A stretch of DNA of 64,000 nucleotides, from contig CAJQRU010000019.1 of NCBI GenBank assembly GCA_905612355.1, positions 1 through 64,000 on the forward strand, given 5' to 3'. Below are positions 18,685 to 27,805 of the stretch, in pieces (the first letter of the stretch is position 1; each line of letters begins with the position of its first letter). The notes under the pieces were generated by a model, which saw only the letters and a program-made list of their open reading frames with translations, was not told the DNA's origin and searched no databases. A program made the translations under genes and the position numbers. This stretch comes from an uncultured Gammaproteobacteria bacterium (lineage in GTDB: Bacteria; Pseudomonadota; Gammaproteobacteria; Arenicellales; UBA868).

Positions 18685-19430
18685 CCCGCGGCCTTTGTAT
18701 TGTTACCGGCGCCAGTCGGGGTATTGGCGCTGCGACGGCAATTGCGGCTGCCAAGGCCGGGTGGGATGTTGCGGTGAACTATGTTGCCAATCGAGGTGCT
18801 GCTACCCAAGTGGTTAACGAGATTCGCGAGTGCGGAAGAAAAGCCATCGCCATTCAGGCGGATGTCGCTCAGGAAGTGAATGTCATGCGCTTGTTTAAGC
18901 AGGCGGAAGATGAACTGGGCGCCGTCACGGCACTCGTGAATAACGCCGGCACCACAGGTAAGATCACTCGCGTCGAGGATATGTCCAGCGAGGCGATGAA
19001 GTCCGTGCTTGAACTGAATGTGTTAGCGACGATGATTTGCTCGCGAGAGGCGGTTCGACGGATGTCGACCAAGCGCGGCGGCGGGGGTGGAGTGATCGTG
19101 AACGTGTCATCAATTGCACCACGCATCGGATCTGCCAATGAATTTGTTCACTATGCAGCGTCCAAGGGCGCTGTCGATGTTTGGACCGTTGGACTCGCGC
19201 GTGAAGTAGCCGGCGAGGGTATACGGGTAAATGCAGTTGCCCCCGGCATGATCAATACTGAATTGCATGCAGCAGCAGGTGATCCGGAACGAGCGCACCG
19301 CAATGCGCCATCGATCCCGATGGGTCGGGCGGCGGAACCACGGGAGGTCGCGTCTGCCATTGTGTGGCTGTTAGGTGACGAAGCCACTTACTGCGCTGGT
19401 GCTATTCTGGAGGTGAGTGGTGGCCGCTGA
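18681..19430 (+). CDS. SDR family NAD(P)-dependent oxidoreductase
   Basis: 249-aa classical short-chain dehydrogenase. The cofactor motif is TGASRGIG at residues 9-16, the NNAG motif is present (VNNAGTTG), and the active site is Ser in NVSSIAP with YAASK near residue 155. An Asn-Tyr rather than Asp after the second strand (NYVANRG) suggests NADP preference, as in FabG-like enzymes. It overlaps the carbamoylase stop by ATGA and ends the small plus-strand group. Converges on the luciferase-like gene with 42 bp between stops. Confidence 0.9.
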   Translation: MTRGLCIVTGASRGIGAATAIAAAKAGWDVAVNYVANRGAATQVVNEIRECGRKAIAIQADVAQEVNVMRLFKQAEDELGAVTALVNNAGTTGKITRVEDMSSEAMKSVLELNVLATMICSREAVRRMSTKRGGGGGVIVNVSSIAPRIGSANEFVHYAASKGAVDVWTVGLAREVAGEGIRVNAVAPGMINTELHAAAGDPERAHRNAPSIPMGRAAEPREVASAIVWLLGDEATYCAGAILEVSGGR

Positions 19431-19472
19431 AGCGATCTCTAACCGTAGTAGGTAGCCGACAACCGCGCAGCG

Positions 19473-20519
19473 TCAGTCGGTGTGATCAAACTCAGGTATG
19501 ACCTTTTCTATAAAGAGTTCTAGCGAGCGTTTCTGTTCTTTGAACCCGAGACCAAGACTTGCGTAATAGATGAAGTGATCGACGCCGAGGTCTTTGTATT
19601 GGTTTAGTTTTTGAATGACCTCATCAGGTGTGCCGAAGAGTAGATTGTCGTGCAGCATCTGTCGGTCATATTCATCCCGGTTTTCCACGGAGGCAAGATC
19701 AATCGCTGCTGGGAAGCCGTTGTGGACACCACCCATGTTCTTGAACAGATTTTCAAACTGTCTAAGCTGTCTTACCGCAGCCTCTACCGGGACTGTCCAT
19801 TGGTCCGCTGAATCGTAGACACAGGTATGCCGCATGGTCGAAAAAATGGGTCGCGATTTTCCAGGGTTGTCCTCGAGGGCGGTTTCAAGACGTTGCACAT
19901 AAGTCTCGACTTCAGTCATTGGCCGAGTAAGCGGCCAGGACATGATATTGCAGCCGTGTTTGACCGCGTAGTCATAGGTGACGGGAGCCCGTGCAGCGAC
20001 CCACACCGGTGGGTGGGGTTGTTGCAAAGGTTTGGGGACCGATGTGGCGGTTGGAAATGACCAGAATTCGCCCTCGTGAGCATAGTCCCCAGCCCACAGT
20101 GCTTTAACCGCGGGCAGCATCTCCTGCATATAGCGGTAACCTTTTGACTGTTTAAGGCCGGGATGCATGCGGTCAAATTCTCTTTGATAGGCGCCAGAGC
20201 CAATCCCAAATTCGAGTCGACCGTCACTGTAGATGTCGAGCAGGGCAGCTTCGCCGGCGACGTTAATCGGGTGCCAGTACGGCGCGACGACAACCCCGGT
20301 GCCCAGACGGATTCGTGAAGTGTGTGCGGCCCACCAGGTCAGTATCTGAAAAGGATTGGGCGCGATAGTCATTTCAAGCGCGTGATGCTCAGCTGCCCAG
20401 ACAATATAAAAGCCACCCTCGTCGGCCATTTTCACCATATCGAGGGTATGACGTTCGACCGCGGGCATGCCGACCTCTGGAGAGAGGCGTTCCATATTGA
20501 TGGCAAGATGAAATTTCAT
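19473..20519 (-). CDS. LLM-class flavin-dependent oxidoreductase (luciferase-like)
   Basis: 348-aa bacterial-luciferase-like monooxygenase. The fold is shown by the N-terminal KFHLAINMERL, the AAEHHALEM segment (in luciferases a conserved EHH or EHE), RIRLGTGVVVAPYWHP, and GIGSGAYQREFDRM. The C-terminal part FGTPDEVIQKLNQY is family-typical. It uses reduced flavin from a partner reductase; the substrate is unknown. It lies downstream of the LIV-type transporter on the same strand with a 99-bp gap after livM, so it may process the imported compound. No flavin reductase gene is adjacent. Confidence 0.88.
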   Translation of the reverse strand: MKFHLAINMERLSPEVGMPAVERHTLDMVKMADEGGFYIVWAAEHHALEMTIAPNPFQILTWWAAHTSRIRLGTGVVVAPYWHPINVAGEAALLDIYSDGRLEFGIGSGAYQREFDRMHPGLKQSKGYRYMQEMLPAVKALWAGDYAHEGEFWSFPTATSVPKPLQQPHPPVWVAARAPVTYDYAVKHGCNIMSWPLTRPMTEVETYVQRLETALEDNPGKSRPIFSTMRHTCVYDSADQWTVPVEAAVRQLRQFENLFKNMGGVHNGFPAAIDLASVENRDEYDRQMLHDNLLFGTPDEVIQKLNQYKDLGVDHFIYYASLGLGFKEQKRSLELFIEKVIPEFDHTD

Positions 20520-20618
20520 CGGTTTGGCATGAGTTCAATGACCAGTGGGTATTTAACCAACAATTGCGTGGTAAGAGGTGGCCGTGGGTCGGTCGCGGGC
20601 AGATCCATGTCGGCCTTG

Positions 20619-21932
20619 TTACCGTTTTCCTTCCGGGATGAGGCCCTGCGGCGCGAATCGAAGCGCTAGTAACAGGACGAGGCCCATGGTCATCAGGCGC
20701 ATATGGGCCGCATTTTCCATTAAATGGTGACGAAGTGCACTGTCGGTGTCCATGCCTGCGGTGATCAGATCCATCAATGCAAGACCGATTGGCTCCGCTT
20801 CGATCCAGAAGAACCAGATAACGAAACCGCCGATTACGGAGCCGAGATTGTTGCCGGATCCGCCTACGATCACCATAACCCAGATGAGAAAAGTAAATCG
20901 TAGTGGTTGGTAAGATGCGGGCGTGAATTGACCATCAAGCGTTGTCAACATGGCGCCGGCTATGCCGATAACGGCGGACCCTAGGACAAACACTTGGAGA
21001 TGTCGCCAAGTGATGTCCTTCCCCATGGCACTGGCGGCGATTTCGTTATCACGAATGGCACGCATCATCCGACCCCAAGGGGATTTTAGCGCGGTCTCGG
21101 ACAACCAAAAGACGACCAGCAGTACGCTAAGGAAGAGTGCCGCATAACTCAATTTTACGACGATAGATGATGCCTCGATCACGGGTATACCGAGTCGTTC
21201 TGCCCACGTCTGAACCCATACCGCACTCTGAAGGTCTATTTCGTAAGGCACTGGTCGTGCTAATCCATTGACATTCTTGACGCCACGCGTGAGCCAATCT
21301 TCGTTTTTTAAGAAATAGATGATGATCTCGGAGATGCCGAGGGTTGCGATGGCGAGGTAATCTGATCGCAACCCGAGCGCGATTTTCCCTACTACCCAGG
21401 CGGCGCCCGCGGCGAAGGCCCCCCCGACTAGCCACGAAAATAAAATAGGAAGGCCAAATCCGCCAAGGAAGCCAGTTTTAGCCGGTTCCACCGCTTCGAT
21501 AGCCGCGATGCCAGGATCGACAGTCACCCGCATGACAGCATAGCCAGCGGCGACTACTGCGCCGGTCAACCAGTAGCGTTTTTTTCCCCAATTTGCTGTT
21601 TTAAGCCAAGTCACTACGGCTATGCCGATCGAAATGCCGCCGAAGCACAGGCCAAGTATCGTGCGGCTCCCGCCTGCTTGCCAAGCCTCCGGCACTGGCG
21701 GCACGGAGACGAGGATTGCGGCGAGGCCTCCAAGCGCTGTAAAACCCATCACGCCGGCGTTGAAGAGGCCGGCATATCCCCATTGGATGTTGACCCCAAG
21801 AGTCATGATGGCTGAAATGAGGCAGAGGTTGAGAATTGTCAACGCAACGTTCCAACTTTGTATCAGACCCACCATGATCAGTAGCATCATCATGATGCTA
21901 AACAACGACAAATGCTTTATTCGTGGGGTCAT
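20619..21932 (-). CDS. livM: branched-chain amino acid-type ABC transporter permease LivM
   Basis: 437-aa permease with eight or more hydrophobic segments. The LivM-type EAA loop appears as KSPWGRMMRAIRDNEIAASAMG, and the N-terminal NIQWGYAGLFNAGVMGF is a family signature. It is about 100 aa longer than a typical LivM because of extra sequence (roughly residues 90-170) between the first helices. Its ATG overlaps the livH stop (ATGA). Substrate is not fixed by sequence: members of this subfamily also import amides, urea and aromatic acids. Confidence 0.9.
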   Translation of the reverse strand: MTPRIKHLSLFSIMMMLLIMVGLIQSWNVALTILNLCLISAIMTLGVNIQWGYAGLFNAGVMGFTALGGLAAILVSVPPVPEAWQAGGSRTILGLCFGGISIGIAVVTWLKTANWGKKRYWLTGAVVAAGYAVMRVTVDPGIAAIEAVEPAKTGFLGGFGLPILFSWLVGGAFAAGAAWVVGKIALGLRSDYLAIATLGISEIIIYFLKNEDWLTRGVKNVNGLARPVPYEIDLQSAVWVQTWAERLGIPVIEASSIVVKLSYAALFLSVLLVVFWLSETALKSPWGRMMRAIRDNEIAASAMGKDITWRHLQVFVLGSAVIGIAGAMLTTLDGQFTPASYQPLRFTFLIWVMVIVGGSGNNLGSVIGGFVIWFFWIEAEPIGLALMDLITAGMDTDSALRHHLMENAAHMRLMTMGLVLLLALRFAPQGLIPEGKR

Positions 21933-22942
21933 AACGTTCGCCCACTGAATAACCCGGTCGGTTTTATCAGGAGCACAATCACCAGGATCATAAAAGAGAC
22001 GGCAAATTTGTAGTCGGTAGATAGAAGTTGAACAAGTCCGTCGGGTGCAAACCCACTGGGTAGTAGATAGGCCAGTACTTTCTTATATGCAAACGTCACG
22101 AATAATTCAGAAAAAGCAATAACAAACCCTCCTGCAATTGCTCCAAAAGGATTGCCAATTCCGCCTACGATAGCAGAGGCAAAAATCGGTAACAGTAATT
22201 GAAGAAACGTAAATGGCTTATAACTTTTGTCCAAGCCATAGAGTGTTCCCGCGATACATGCCAGGGCGCCAGTGATGATCCAGGTAACCATGACCACACG
22301 TTCCGGGTTAATTCCTGAAAGCAGTGCCAGGTCTTCATTATCGGAATAGGCGCGCATCGATTTTCCGGCTCGAGTCTTATTAAGAAACCAGAACAGAACA
22401 CATACAATGATCACGGCAGTGACAACAGTAATGCTTTGTGAGGTTTTGATGGCAAGACCTTGATCTAAGCCTGTCATTGCCTTGAAGGTTCCAGCCTTCA
22501 AGATGAAACGGGTGCCGTCGTTAAATACCTGATCGTTCGGACCGATGATGAAGCGAATCAGGCCGCCGAGTAAGAACATTAGACCGACGGAAACGATGAG
22601 ATAAGTGACCGGCTGTGTCTTTTCTTGCCGGTAATAACGGTATACCAATCGATCAGTGACCAGGCACAGGCCAATCGTGATTGCAATGCCCACTGGGAGG
22701 GCCAATAGTGCCGTTGGCAGTGGTCCCAGGCTGATGCCCCTTGCTTGCAGCGCCCAGGTTACCAGTATCGTCGCCATCGCCCCGAACGACATAGTTTCAC
22801 CGTGGGCAAAGTTGGAAAACCGCAGTACCCCGTAAACCAGGGTGACGCCAAGTGCGCCCAGTGCCAGTTGACTCCCGTAGGCAAGGCCGGGAACGATGGC
22901 GAAGTTACTCAACAGTGCCAGTACGTTAAGAAAATCTGTCAC
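21929..22942 (-). CDS. livH: branched-chain amino acid-type ABC transporter permease LivH
   Basis: About 337-aa permease with the LivH signatures GALGVTLVYGVLRFSNFAHG near the N-terminus and the EAA loop KTRAGKSMRAYSDNEDLALL. Around eight membrane segments. There is no ATG near the expected start: GTG at 22942, just after the livF stop, is used here; TTG at 22957 would overlap livF by 11 bp. Forms the heteromeric membrane channel with LivM, which overlaps it by ATGA. Confidence 0.9.
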   Translation of the reverse strand: MTDFLNVLALLSNFAIVPGLAYGSQLALGALGVTLVYGVLRFSNFAHGETMSFGAMATILVTWALQARGISLGPLPTALLALPVGIAITIGLCLVTDRLVYRYYRQEKTQPVTYLIVSVGLMFLLGGLIRFIIGPNDQVFNDGTRFILKAGTFKAMTGLDQGLAIKTSQSITVVTAVIIVCVLFWFLNKTRAGKSMRAYSDNEDLALLSGINPERVVMVTWIITGALACIAGTLYGLDKSYKPFTFLQLLLPIFASAIVGGIGNPFGAIAGGFVIAFSELFVTFAYKKVLAYLLPSGFAPDGLVQLLSTDYKFAVSFMILVIVLLIKPTGLFSGRTL

Positions 22943-22946
22943 CTGA

Positions 22947-23651
22947 CTAGCCGCCAAGAAATGCTTTACGAACGTTTGGGTTTGCCAGTAATGCGCTACC
23001 CGTATCGGTATATCGATTGCTGCCCTGTACCAGAACGTACCCCTTGTCGGCGATGCTAAGCGCTTGTTTGGCGTTTTGTTCTACCATTAGGATAGCAATG
23101 CCTGATCGGGCTATTTCAATAATCCGATCAAACAGTTCGTCCATCACGATGGGCGACACGCCGGCGGTCGGTTCATCCAACATCAAAACCTGGGGTTGGG
23201 TCATCAGTGCGCGGCCTACCGCCACCTGTTGGCGTTGTCCTCCGGAGAGTTCTCCGGCTGCTTGGCTGCGTTTTTCTTTTAGGACAGGAAAGAGGTCAAA
23301 GACCTGGGTTAGGGTATCGGAGAAATCATCCCGCCGAATAAAAGCGCCCATTTCTAGGTTCTCTTGCACTGTGAGCGAGGTAAAGACGTTGTTGTTTTGA
23401 GGAACGAAGCCCATTCCGTAACGTACTCGCTCTTGTGGTTTTAAGTGGGTGATGTCCTTGTCGCCCATCAAAACGCTTCCCTTGCGTAAAGGCAGCATAC
23501 CGAACACCGCTTTCATCGCAGTGGATTTACCAGCGCCGTTTGGGCCCACCACAACCGCGATTTCGCCTTGCTCCACGCCAATGGTGCAGGTGTGAAGGAT
23601 GTCGGAGCCTCCATAGCCTGCGGACATCTCCTTGCCAATTAGAAAACTCAT
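22947..23651 (-). CDS. livF: ABC transporter ATP-binding protein LivF
   Basis: 234-aa ATPase. Walker A is GPNGAGKSTAMK near residue 37, the signature is LSGGQRQQVAVGRALM near 139, and Walker B is VLMLDEPTAG. LivF-type features include GMGFVPQNNNVF. It overlaps the livG stop at 23648-23651 (ATGA) and is followed by livH. Energises uptake with LivG. Confidence 0.93.
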   Translation of the reverse strand: MSFLIGKEMSAGYGGSDILHTCTIGVEQGEIAVVVGPNGAGKSTAMKAVFGMLPLRKGSVLMGDKDITHLKPQERVRYGMGFVPQNNNVFTSLTVQENLEMGAFIRRDDFSDTLTQVFDLFPVLKEKRSQAAGELSGGQRQQVAVGRALMTQPQVLMLDEPTAGVSPIVMDELFDRIIEIARSGIAILMVEQNAKQALSIADKGYVLVQGSNRYTDTGSALLANPNVRKAFLGG

Positions 23652-24427
23652 TGATGTGTGTTACGTGTTTTATGGCCGGCACCAAGATAAGACTCAATAA
23701 CGGAGTTATTGGCCATAACCTCCTGCGCGGAACCCGTCGTCAGCACTCCACCTTCGGCCATGACGATGACCGGATCACACAGCTTGCTGATGAACTCCAT
23801 GTCATGTTCGATCATGCAGAAGGTGTATCCGTGCTCCTGATTGAGTCGCAAGATGGCATCAGCAATTCTGTTGAGGAGCGTTCGGTTGACGCCGGCACCA
23901 ACTTCGTCGAGAAAGACGATCTTGGCTTGCCCCATCATGGCTCGCCCCAGTTCGAGTAGCTTTTTCTGGCCGCCGGAGAGGTTGCCTGCAAATTCGTTAG
24001 CGACTGATGTCAGTTCAAGGAAATCGATGACTTCATCTGCTTGTTGTCGGATAGCCAGTTCTTGATCGTGCACAGTCCTGGGGCGAAGCCACGTATCAAT
24101 GAGTCGTTCTCCCGGCTGGTTTGCAGGGACCATCATGAGATTTTCCTGCACCGTCAGCGTCGCAAATTCGTGGGCAATCTGAAAGGTGCGTAACAGCCCT
24201 TTAGCGAAGAGTTGGTGGGGTTTAAGGCCAGTAATCTCCTCGTTTTCCAAATAGATGTGGCCGGCGGTGGGAGGGTAGACGCCCGCAATCACATTAAACA
24301 GGGTGGTTTTGCCCGCACCATTCGGCCCGATGAGGCCGGTAATGGTGCCTTGCTCAACAGTTAGGGATACATCGTTGACTGCGTGAATGCCCCCAAACTG
24401 TTTGTGGAGGTGTTCGACAACAATCAC
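23648..24427 (-). CDS. livG: ABC transporter ATP-binding protein LivG
   Basis: 259-aa ATPase with Walker A GPNGAGKTTLFN near residue 34, signature LSGGQKKLLELGRAMM, and Walker B IVFLDEVGAGVN. In the last motif Val replaces the usual Pro (DEPxAG), a conservative oddity. The start is GTG at 24427 with only a weak ribosome-binding site. It follows livK by 58 bp, a gap that holds a strong hairpin, so it is probably expressed at a lower level than livK. Confidence 0.92.
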   Translation of the reverse strand: MIVVEHLHKQFGGIHAVNDVSLTVEQGTITGLIGPNGAGKTTLFNVIAGVYPPTAGHIYLENEEITGLKPHQLFAKGLLRTFQIAHEFATLTVQENLMMVPANQPGERLIDTWLRPRTVHDQELAIRQQADEVIDFLELTSVANEFAGNLSGGQKKLLELGRAMMGQAKIVFLDEVGAGVNRTLLNRIADAILRLNQEHGYTFCMIEHDMEFISKLCDPVIVMAEGGVLTTGSAQEVMANNSVIESYLGAGHKTRNTHQ

Positions 24428-24445
24428 GGTGGCAACGTCGAAAGC

Positions 24446-24475
24446 GAAACGGCCCGGGAATACCCGGACCGTTTC
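24446..24475 (-). promoter_or_regulatory. intercistronic hairpin between livK and livG
   Basis: A 13-bp stem (one G-U pair) with a TATT loop lies between the livK stop and the livG start. It lacks a strong T-run on the transcribed strand, so it is better read as a partial terminator or an mRNA 3'-end stabiliser. Such elements commonly allow the binding protein gene to be expressed above the membrane components. Confidence 0.65.
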
Positions 24476-24485
24476 TTTGGGTGGG

Positions 24486-25667
24486 TTAGCGGAAACGAAC
24501 GGTTGTGTTCTTGCCGCCTTTAACGAGTATTTCTTTATAGTTGCCAGCCGATTCGCCAGCCCCGATTAATTCCACGGCAGAGGCACCAACGTAGTCAACG
24601 TCACCGCCGCCAGCAATGATCTTGAGGGCTTTGCCGAGTTCACCGGGAAAGATTTTCTGGCCCGGTGCGTTAGCAACAGACATGACCTTACCTTTAAACG
24701 CCTGGCTATCGGTTGAATTGGCCGCCTGCATAGCCATGATGATCAACGCCGCAGCGTCGTAGGATTCCGGTGCGAAGGGACCTGACTTAAAGCCCGCTGC
24801 GCTCGCCATTTTTTCAAACGTCGCTGCACCCGGACTATCCGTTCCTGGCACATCACCAATTGATCCATTTAGACCGTCACCAATGGCCGCTGGCAGACTG
24901 TCGCCAATCATGCCATCGGGCAGGTAGAACACGTCAAATGCGCCTGTGTCGAGGGATGCCTGGATGATGCCTTTACCACCTTGATCAAGATAACCCGCTA
25001 CAATCAGAATTTCTCCACCTGCCTGAGCCAATGCCGCGACTTCGGCACCGTAGTCACCTTTGCCGTCTTCATGTGAGACGTTAATCGTGACTTTTCCACC
25101 GACCTTTTTGAAGTTGGTTTCAATACTGTCAGCAAGACCTTTGCCGTAGTCATTGTTGGTGTAAGTGATTGCTGCTGATTTGTAACCTTGATCTTTTAAT
25201 ATGGCCGCGACCACCTGTCCCTGACGAGCGTCTGAGGGGGCCGTCCGGAAAAAGAGCCCGTTATCTGCAACCGTTGAGAGTGCGGGCGATGTGGCAGAGG
25301 GCGAGATCATGACAACGCCATTAGCCATGGCAACATTTTGCAGAATAGCCGTCGTGACGCCTGAACAGTCGGCACCCATAATGGCGTTGACTTTGTCAGA
25401 TGTAATCAGGCGTTCGGCCACAGCCGTTGCCGCCGCAGAATCGATGCAGGTGGAATCACCACGGACCACCTCGATTTTTGATCCGCCCATAAAGGAACCA
25501 CTGTCGTTCACTTCCGAAATCGCCAGTTCAGCCCCTGCCGCCATGGCCGGTGTCAGCGATTCAATGGGCCCGGTAAAACCTAGAATAATTCCGATCTTAA
25601 CGTCATCGGCTACGGCTGGGCCGGTAAGCAGCGTCGCCGCTGCCAAAGCCAGAAATACTTTCCTCAT
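24486..25667 (-). CDS. livK: ABC transporter periplasmic substrate-binding protein (LivK type)
   Basis: 393-aa periplasmic binding protein of type I fold. The signal peptide MRKVFLALAAATLLTGPAVA is followed by DDVKIGIILGFTGPIES, the standard entry to the mature protein. Later motifs such as DCSGVTTAILQ and TYTNNDYGKGLADS fit the LivJ/LivK-like group. The ATG at 25667 has GAGGAG seven bases upstream. It leads the livKGFHM run. Ligand specificity is unknown; the context of carbamoylase, SDR and a flavin monooxygenase is compatible with a non-amino-acid substrate. Confidence 0.92.
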   Translation of the reverse strand: MRKVFLALAAATLLTGPAVADDVKIGIILGFTGPIESLTPAMAAGAELAISEVNDSGSFMGGSKIEVVRGDSTCIDSAAATAVAERLITSDKVNAIMGADCSGVTTAILQNVAMANGVVMISPSATSPALSTVADNGLFFRTAPSDARQGQVVAAILKDQGYKSAAITYTNNDYGKGLADSIETNFKKVGGKVTINVSHEDGKGDYGAEVAALAQAGGEILIVAGYLDQGGKGIIQASLDTGAFDVFYLPDGMIGDSLPAAIGDGLNGSIGDVPGTDSPGAATFEKMASAAGFKSGPFAPESYDAAALIIMAMQAANSTDSQAFKGKVMSVANAPGQKIFPGELGKALKIIAGGGDVDYVGASAVELIGAGESAGNYKEILVKGGKNTTVRFR

Positions 25668-25745
25668 CAGAGTTCTCCTCAAAATAGAGTTTGTTCTACC
25701 CTGGCCTTCGGTTCATGTCGGTCAGTTTCGGCCGGGGAGGGGAAA

Positions 25746-25751
25746 ATTATA
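25746..25751 (-). promoter_or_regulatory. candidate -10 box for livK
   Basis: TATAAT on the minus strand about 80 bases upstream of the livK start. No good -35 hexamer is found at normal spacing, so an activator may be needed or the site may be chance. The heptamer repeat starts about 85 bp further upstream. Confidence 0.4.
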
Positions 25752-25836
25752 CACAGTGCCCGGTGGATTGGGGTAATTGAGGGGTCTGTTCGGGGCTTCT
25801 CGTGTGGAGTGTTTCGAGGAATGCGTGAAACTGGCG

Positions 25837-25924
25837 ATAGCACATAGCACATAGCACATAGCACATAGCACATAGCACATAGCACATAGCACATAGCACA
25901 TAGCACATAGCACATAGCACATAG
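25837..25924. repeat. 7-bp tandem repeat (ATAGCAC), about 12.6 copies
   Basis: Twelve perfect copies of ATAGCAC plus four bases, uninterrupted, lie between the divergent livK and aldo/keto reductase genes. All minus-strand frames are open through it because the unit has no stop in phase, but the resulting peptide repeats are artefacts. Perfect identity between units suggests a young or slippage-prone array. It lies upstream of both genes and could alter promoter spacing if copy number varies. Confidence 0.95.
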
Positions 25925-26010
25925 CGACAGGAGGCCAGTGTAGCGTCGAACATCCGTGCGCAGAACGGCTCGTTATAATGACGGGTGTTTCATGGCTAGA
26001 GAATGATCGG

Positions 26011-26877
26011 ATGATTGAAAAGCGTCTTTTTGGGCGGACAGGTCACTGGAGCACTGCGACCATATTCGGTGCAGCAGCCCTTAAGAACGTAAGCCAGTCG
26101 GTCGCCGATAGAACCCTGGATGTGTTGCTTGAGTATGGGGTGAATCATATTGATACCGCACCTGCCTACGGCGATTCTGAAAAACGGGTAGGCCGTTGGA
26201 TGCCGGCGCATCGCGACCTGTTCTTTTTAGCAACTAAGACGCGGCAACGAACTTACGCACAGGCTAAGGTTGAATTACATCGCTCGCTTGAGCGGCTGCG
26301 GGTAGATCAGGTAGATCTGATTCAGATGCACGCGTTGTACCATCCTGACGAATGGGATACAGCGATGGCCGACGATGGTGCGTTGCAGGCGCTGATTGAG
26401 GCGCGTGAAGAGGGTCTTGTTCGCTTTATTGGGGTTACTGGACACGGCTGGACGATTGCCGCGATGCATCGCCGTAGTCTCGAACGATTTGGTTTTGATA
26501 GTGTCTTGTTACCGTACACGCCTTCGATGCAGAAAAATGAGCGTTACTCACGTGAGTTTGAATGGTTATTGTCGACCTGTCGTGAACGGGGGGTTGCGGT
26601 TCAGACCATAAAGGCCATTGCTCGGGGTCCTTGGGCTGGAAGGGAAGAGACATACAACACCTGGTACCAGCCGTTAGACCAGCCATGGGAGATTGATCAA
26701 TCGGTTCATTGGGCGCTTGGGAGGAAAGAAATTTTCTTGAACACGGTCGGTGATGTGAATTTATTGCCGCGAGTGCTGGATGCCGCTGCGCGATATGCGA
26801 ATCAGCTGGAGTCTATTGATATAAACGAACTGCAATCTCGTGGCCGTCTTTCCTCTTTATTTGGTATTGGCACATGA
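26011..26877 (+). CDS. aldo/keto reductase family protein
   Basis: 288-aa oxidoreductase with a TIM-barrel AKR fold. Catalytic residues can be placed at Asp and Tyr in [12 protein letters not shown], Lys in LATKTRQ, and His in [10 protein letters not shown]. The start used is ATG at 26011 ([11 protein letters not shown], the usual AKR opening), with a weak GAGA upstream; an in-frame ATG at 25978 would add 11 residues. A Cys-rich ferredoxin tail, present in some relatives, is absent. Divergent from livK; the sulfotransferase gene follows on the same strand after 82 bp. Confidence 0.87.
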   Translation: MIEKRLFGRTGHWSTATIFGAAALKNVSQSVADRTLDVLLEYGVNHIDTAPAYGDSEKRVGRWMPAHRDLFFLATKTRQRTYAQAKVELHRSLERLRVDQVDLIQMHALYHPDEWDTAMADDGALQALIEAREEGLVRFIGVTGHGWTIAAMHRRSLERFGFDSVLLPYTPSMQKNERYSREFEWLLSTCRERGVAVQTIKAIARGPWAGREETYNTWYQPLDQPWEIDQSVHWALGRKEIFLNTVGDVNLLPRVLDAAARYANQLESIDINELQSRGRLSSLFGIGT

Positions 26878-26959
26878 CATTGATCGACCCCACAATGTAT
26901 TTGCTGATCAGTCATCTGTACTTGTGCGATCGGTTGCCCTGAATTGGTATTACACCACT

Positions 26960-27805
26960 ATGACCGACAGCCGTCTTAGGTTTCTTATTGTCGGGGCAGG
27001 ACGCGGGGGCACCAGTTTGTTGATGGGGTTGCTGGACGCGCATTCTCGACTAGAGGTTGGACTCGAACGACACACGGTTGAATGCCTCATGGGGCATGGA
27101 TTGGGGGTTCCCACGGCTGACATTCGGAAGGATCTGGCACAGGTTCGTTCAGCGCAATTTCGTGCGGCGTGTGATAACGATGCGGCGCAACATCCGGCCG
27201 TGGCGTGGGGTAACAAGATCACGACTGAACAGATCTATGGGCTCGAGGATCAGAACTTTGCTAACCCCGGCCAGGTTGATGTGCTGAAGATTTTGTTTGA
27301 AGGGTATCTTTCCGATGTCATTGTTATATTTATTCTGCGTGATGGCAGAACCTGTGTGCGGTCAAAGTTGGCCAGAACCACGCAACAATTAGCGCATGCC
27401 TGCGCGCGGTGGCGGTACTCGGTACAAGTCATGGATTACCTTGAACGTTACCATGCGAATACAGTGACGGTTCGTTATGAGGAGTTGGTTAAAAATCCAC
27501 AGACTGTATTGCGGAATCTTTGCGATGTCTTAGATGTTGAGTTTGAACCCAATATGCTGGTCGGGGTAGCGAATGAGAAGTTACCGGATGAATATCGAAG
27601 TGATCGCATTTCAAAGGCGAGCTTATCCTTCGCGGGTGCGCCGGTGCTGGCGTTTCCGTTGTTGATGGATGAACTGCGTCGTCTCGGGTATATCAGTCCC
27701 GCGCGTTTCTGGATGGGGCGACTCACCTACAGCCGTTGGAGTCCGTTACTGTTCTTGGTGGTAGGCGCTATTGCGGTGATGAGCGTGCAGTCTTTTCTAG
27801 GTTAG
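26960..27805 (+). CDS. sulfotransferase family protein
   Basis: 281-aa protein with the 5'-phosphosulfate-binding loop of PAPS-dependent sulfotransferases near the N-terminus (LIVGAGRGGTSLLMGLL), a DVIVIFILRDGRTCVRSK segment matching the 3'-phosphate motif (Arg and Ser), and VRYEELVKNPQTVLRNLC, the family C-terminal helix. A hydrophobic tail (SPLLFLVVGAIAVMSVQSF) suggests a membrane anchor. The start at 26960 (MTDSRLRF) was preferred to an upstream frame overlapping the AKR gene. Its stop overlaps the stop of the convergent HisI-like gene. Acceptor substrate unknown. Confidence 0.83.
   Translation: MTDSRLRFLIVGAGRGGTSLLMGLLDAHSRLEVGLERHTVECLMGHGLGVPTADIRKDLAQVRSAQFRAACDNDAAQHPAVAWGNKITTEQIYGLEDQNFANPGQVDVLKILFEGYLSDVIVIFILRDGRTCVRSKLARTTQQLAHACARWRYSVQVMDYLERYHANTVTVRYEELVKNPQTVLRNLCDVLDVEFEPNMLVGVANEKLPDEYRSDRISKASLSFAGAPVLAFPLLMDELRRLGYISPARFWMGRLTYSRWSPLLFLVVGAIAVMSVQSFLG

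Noticed and set aside
25837-25924. CRISPR-like array
   Set aside because: Units are 7 bp and directly adjacent without spacers; no cas genes are nearby.
25679-25953. Three overlapping minus-strand frames with repeated MCYVLCA peptides
   Set aside because: They are produced by the ATAGCAC heptamer array, which has no stop codon in any minus-strand frame; no start context or family similarity.
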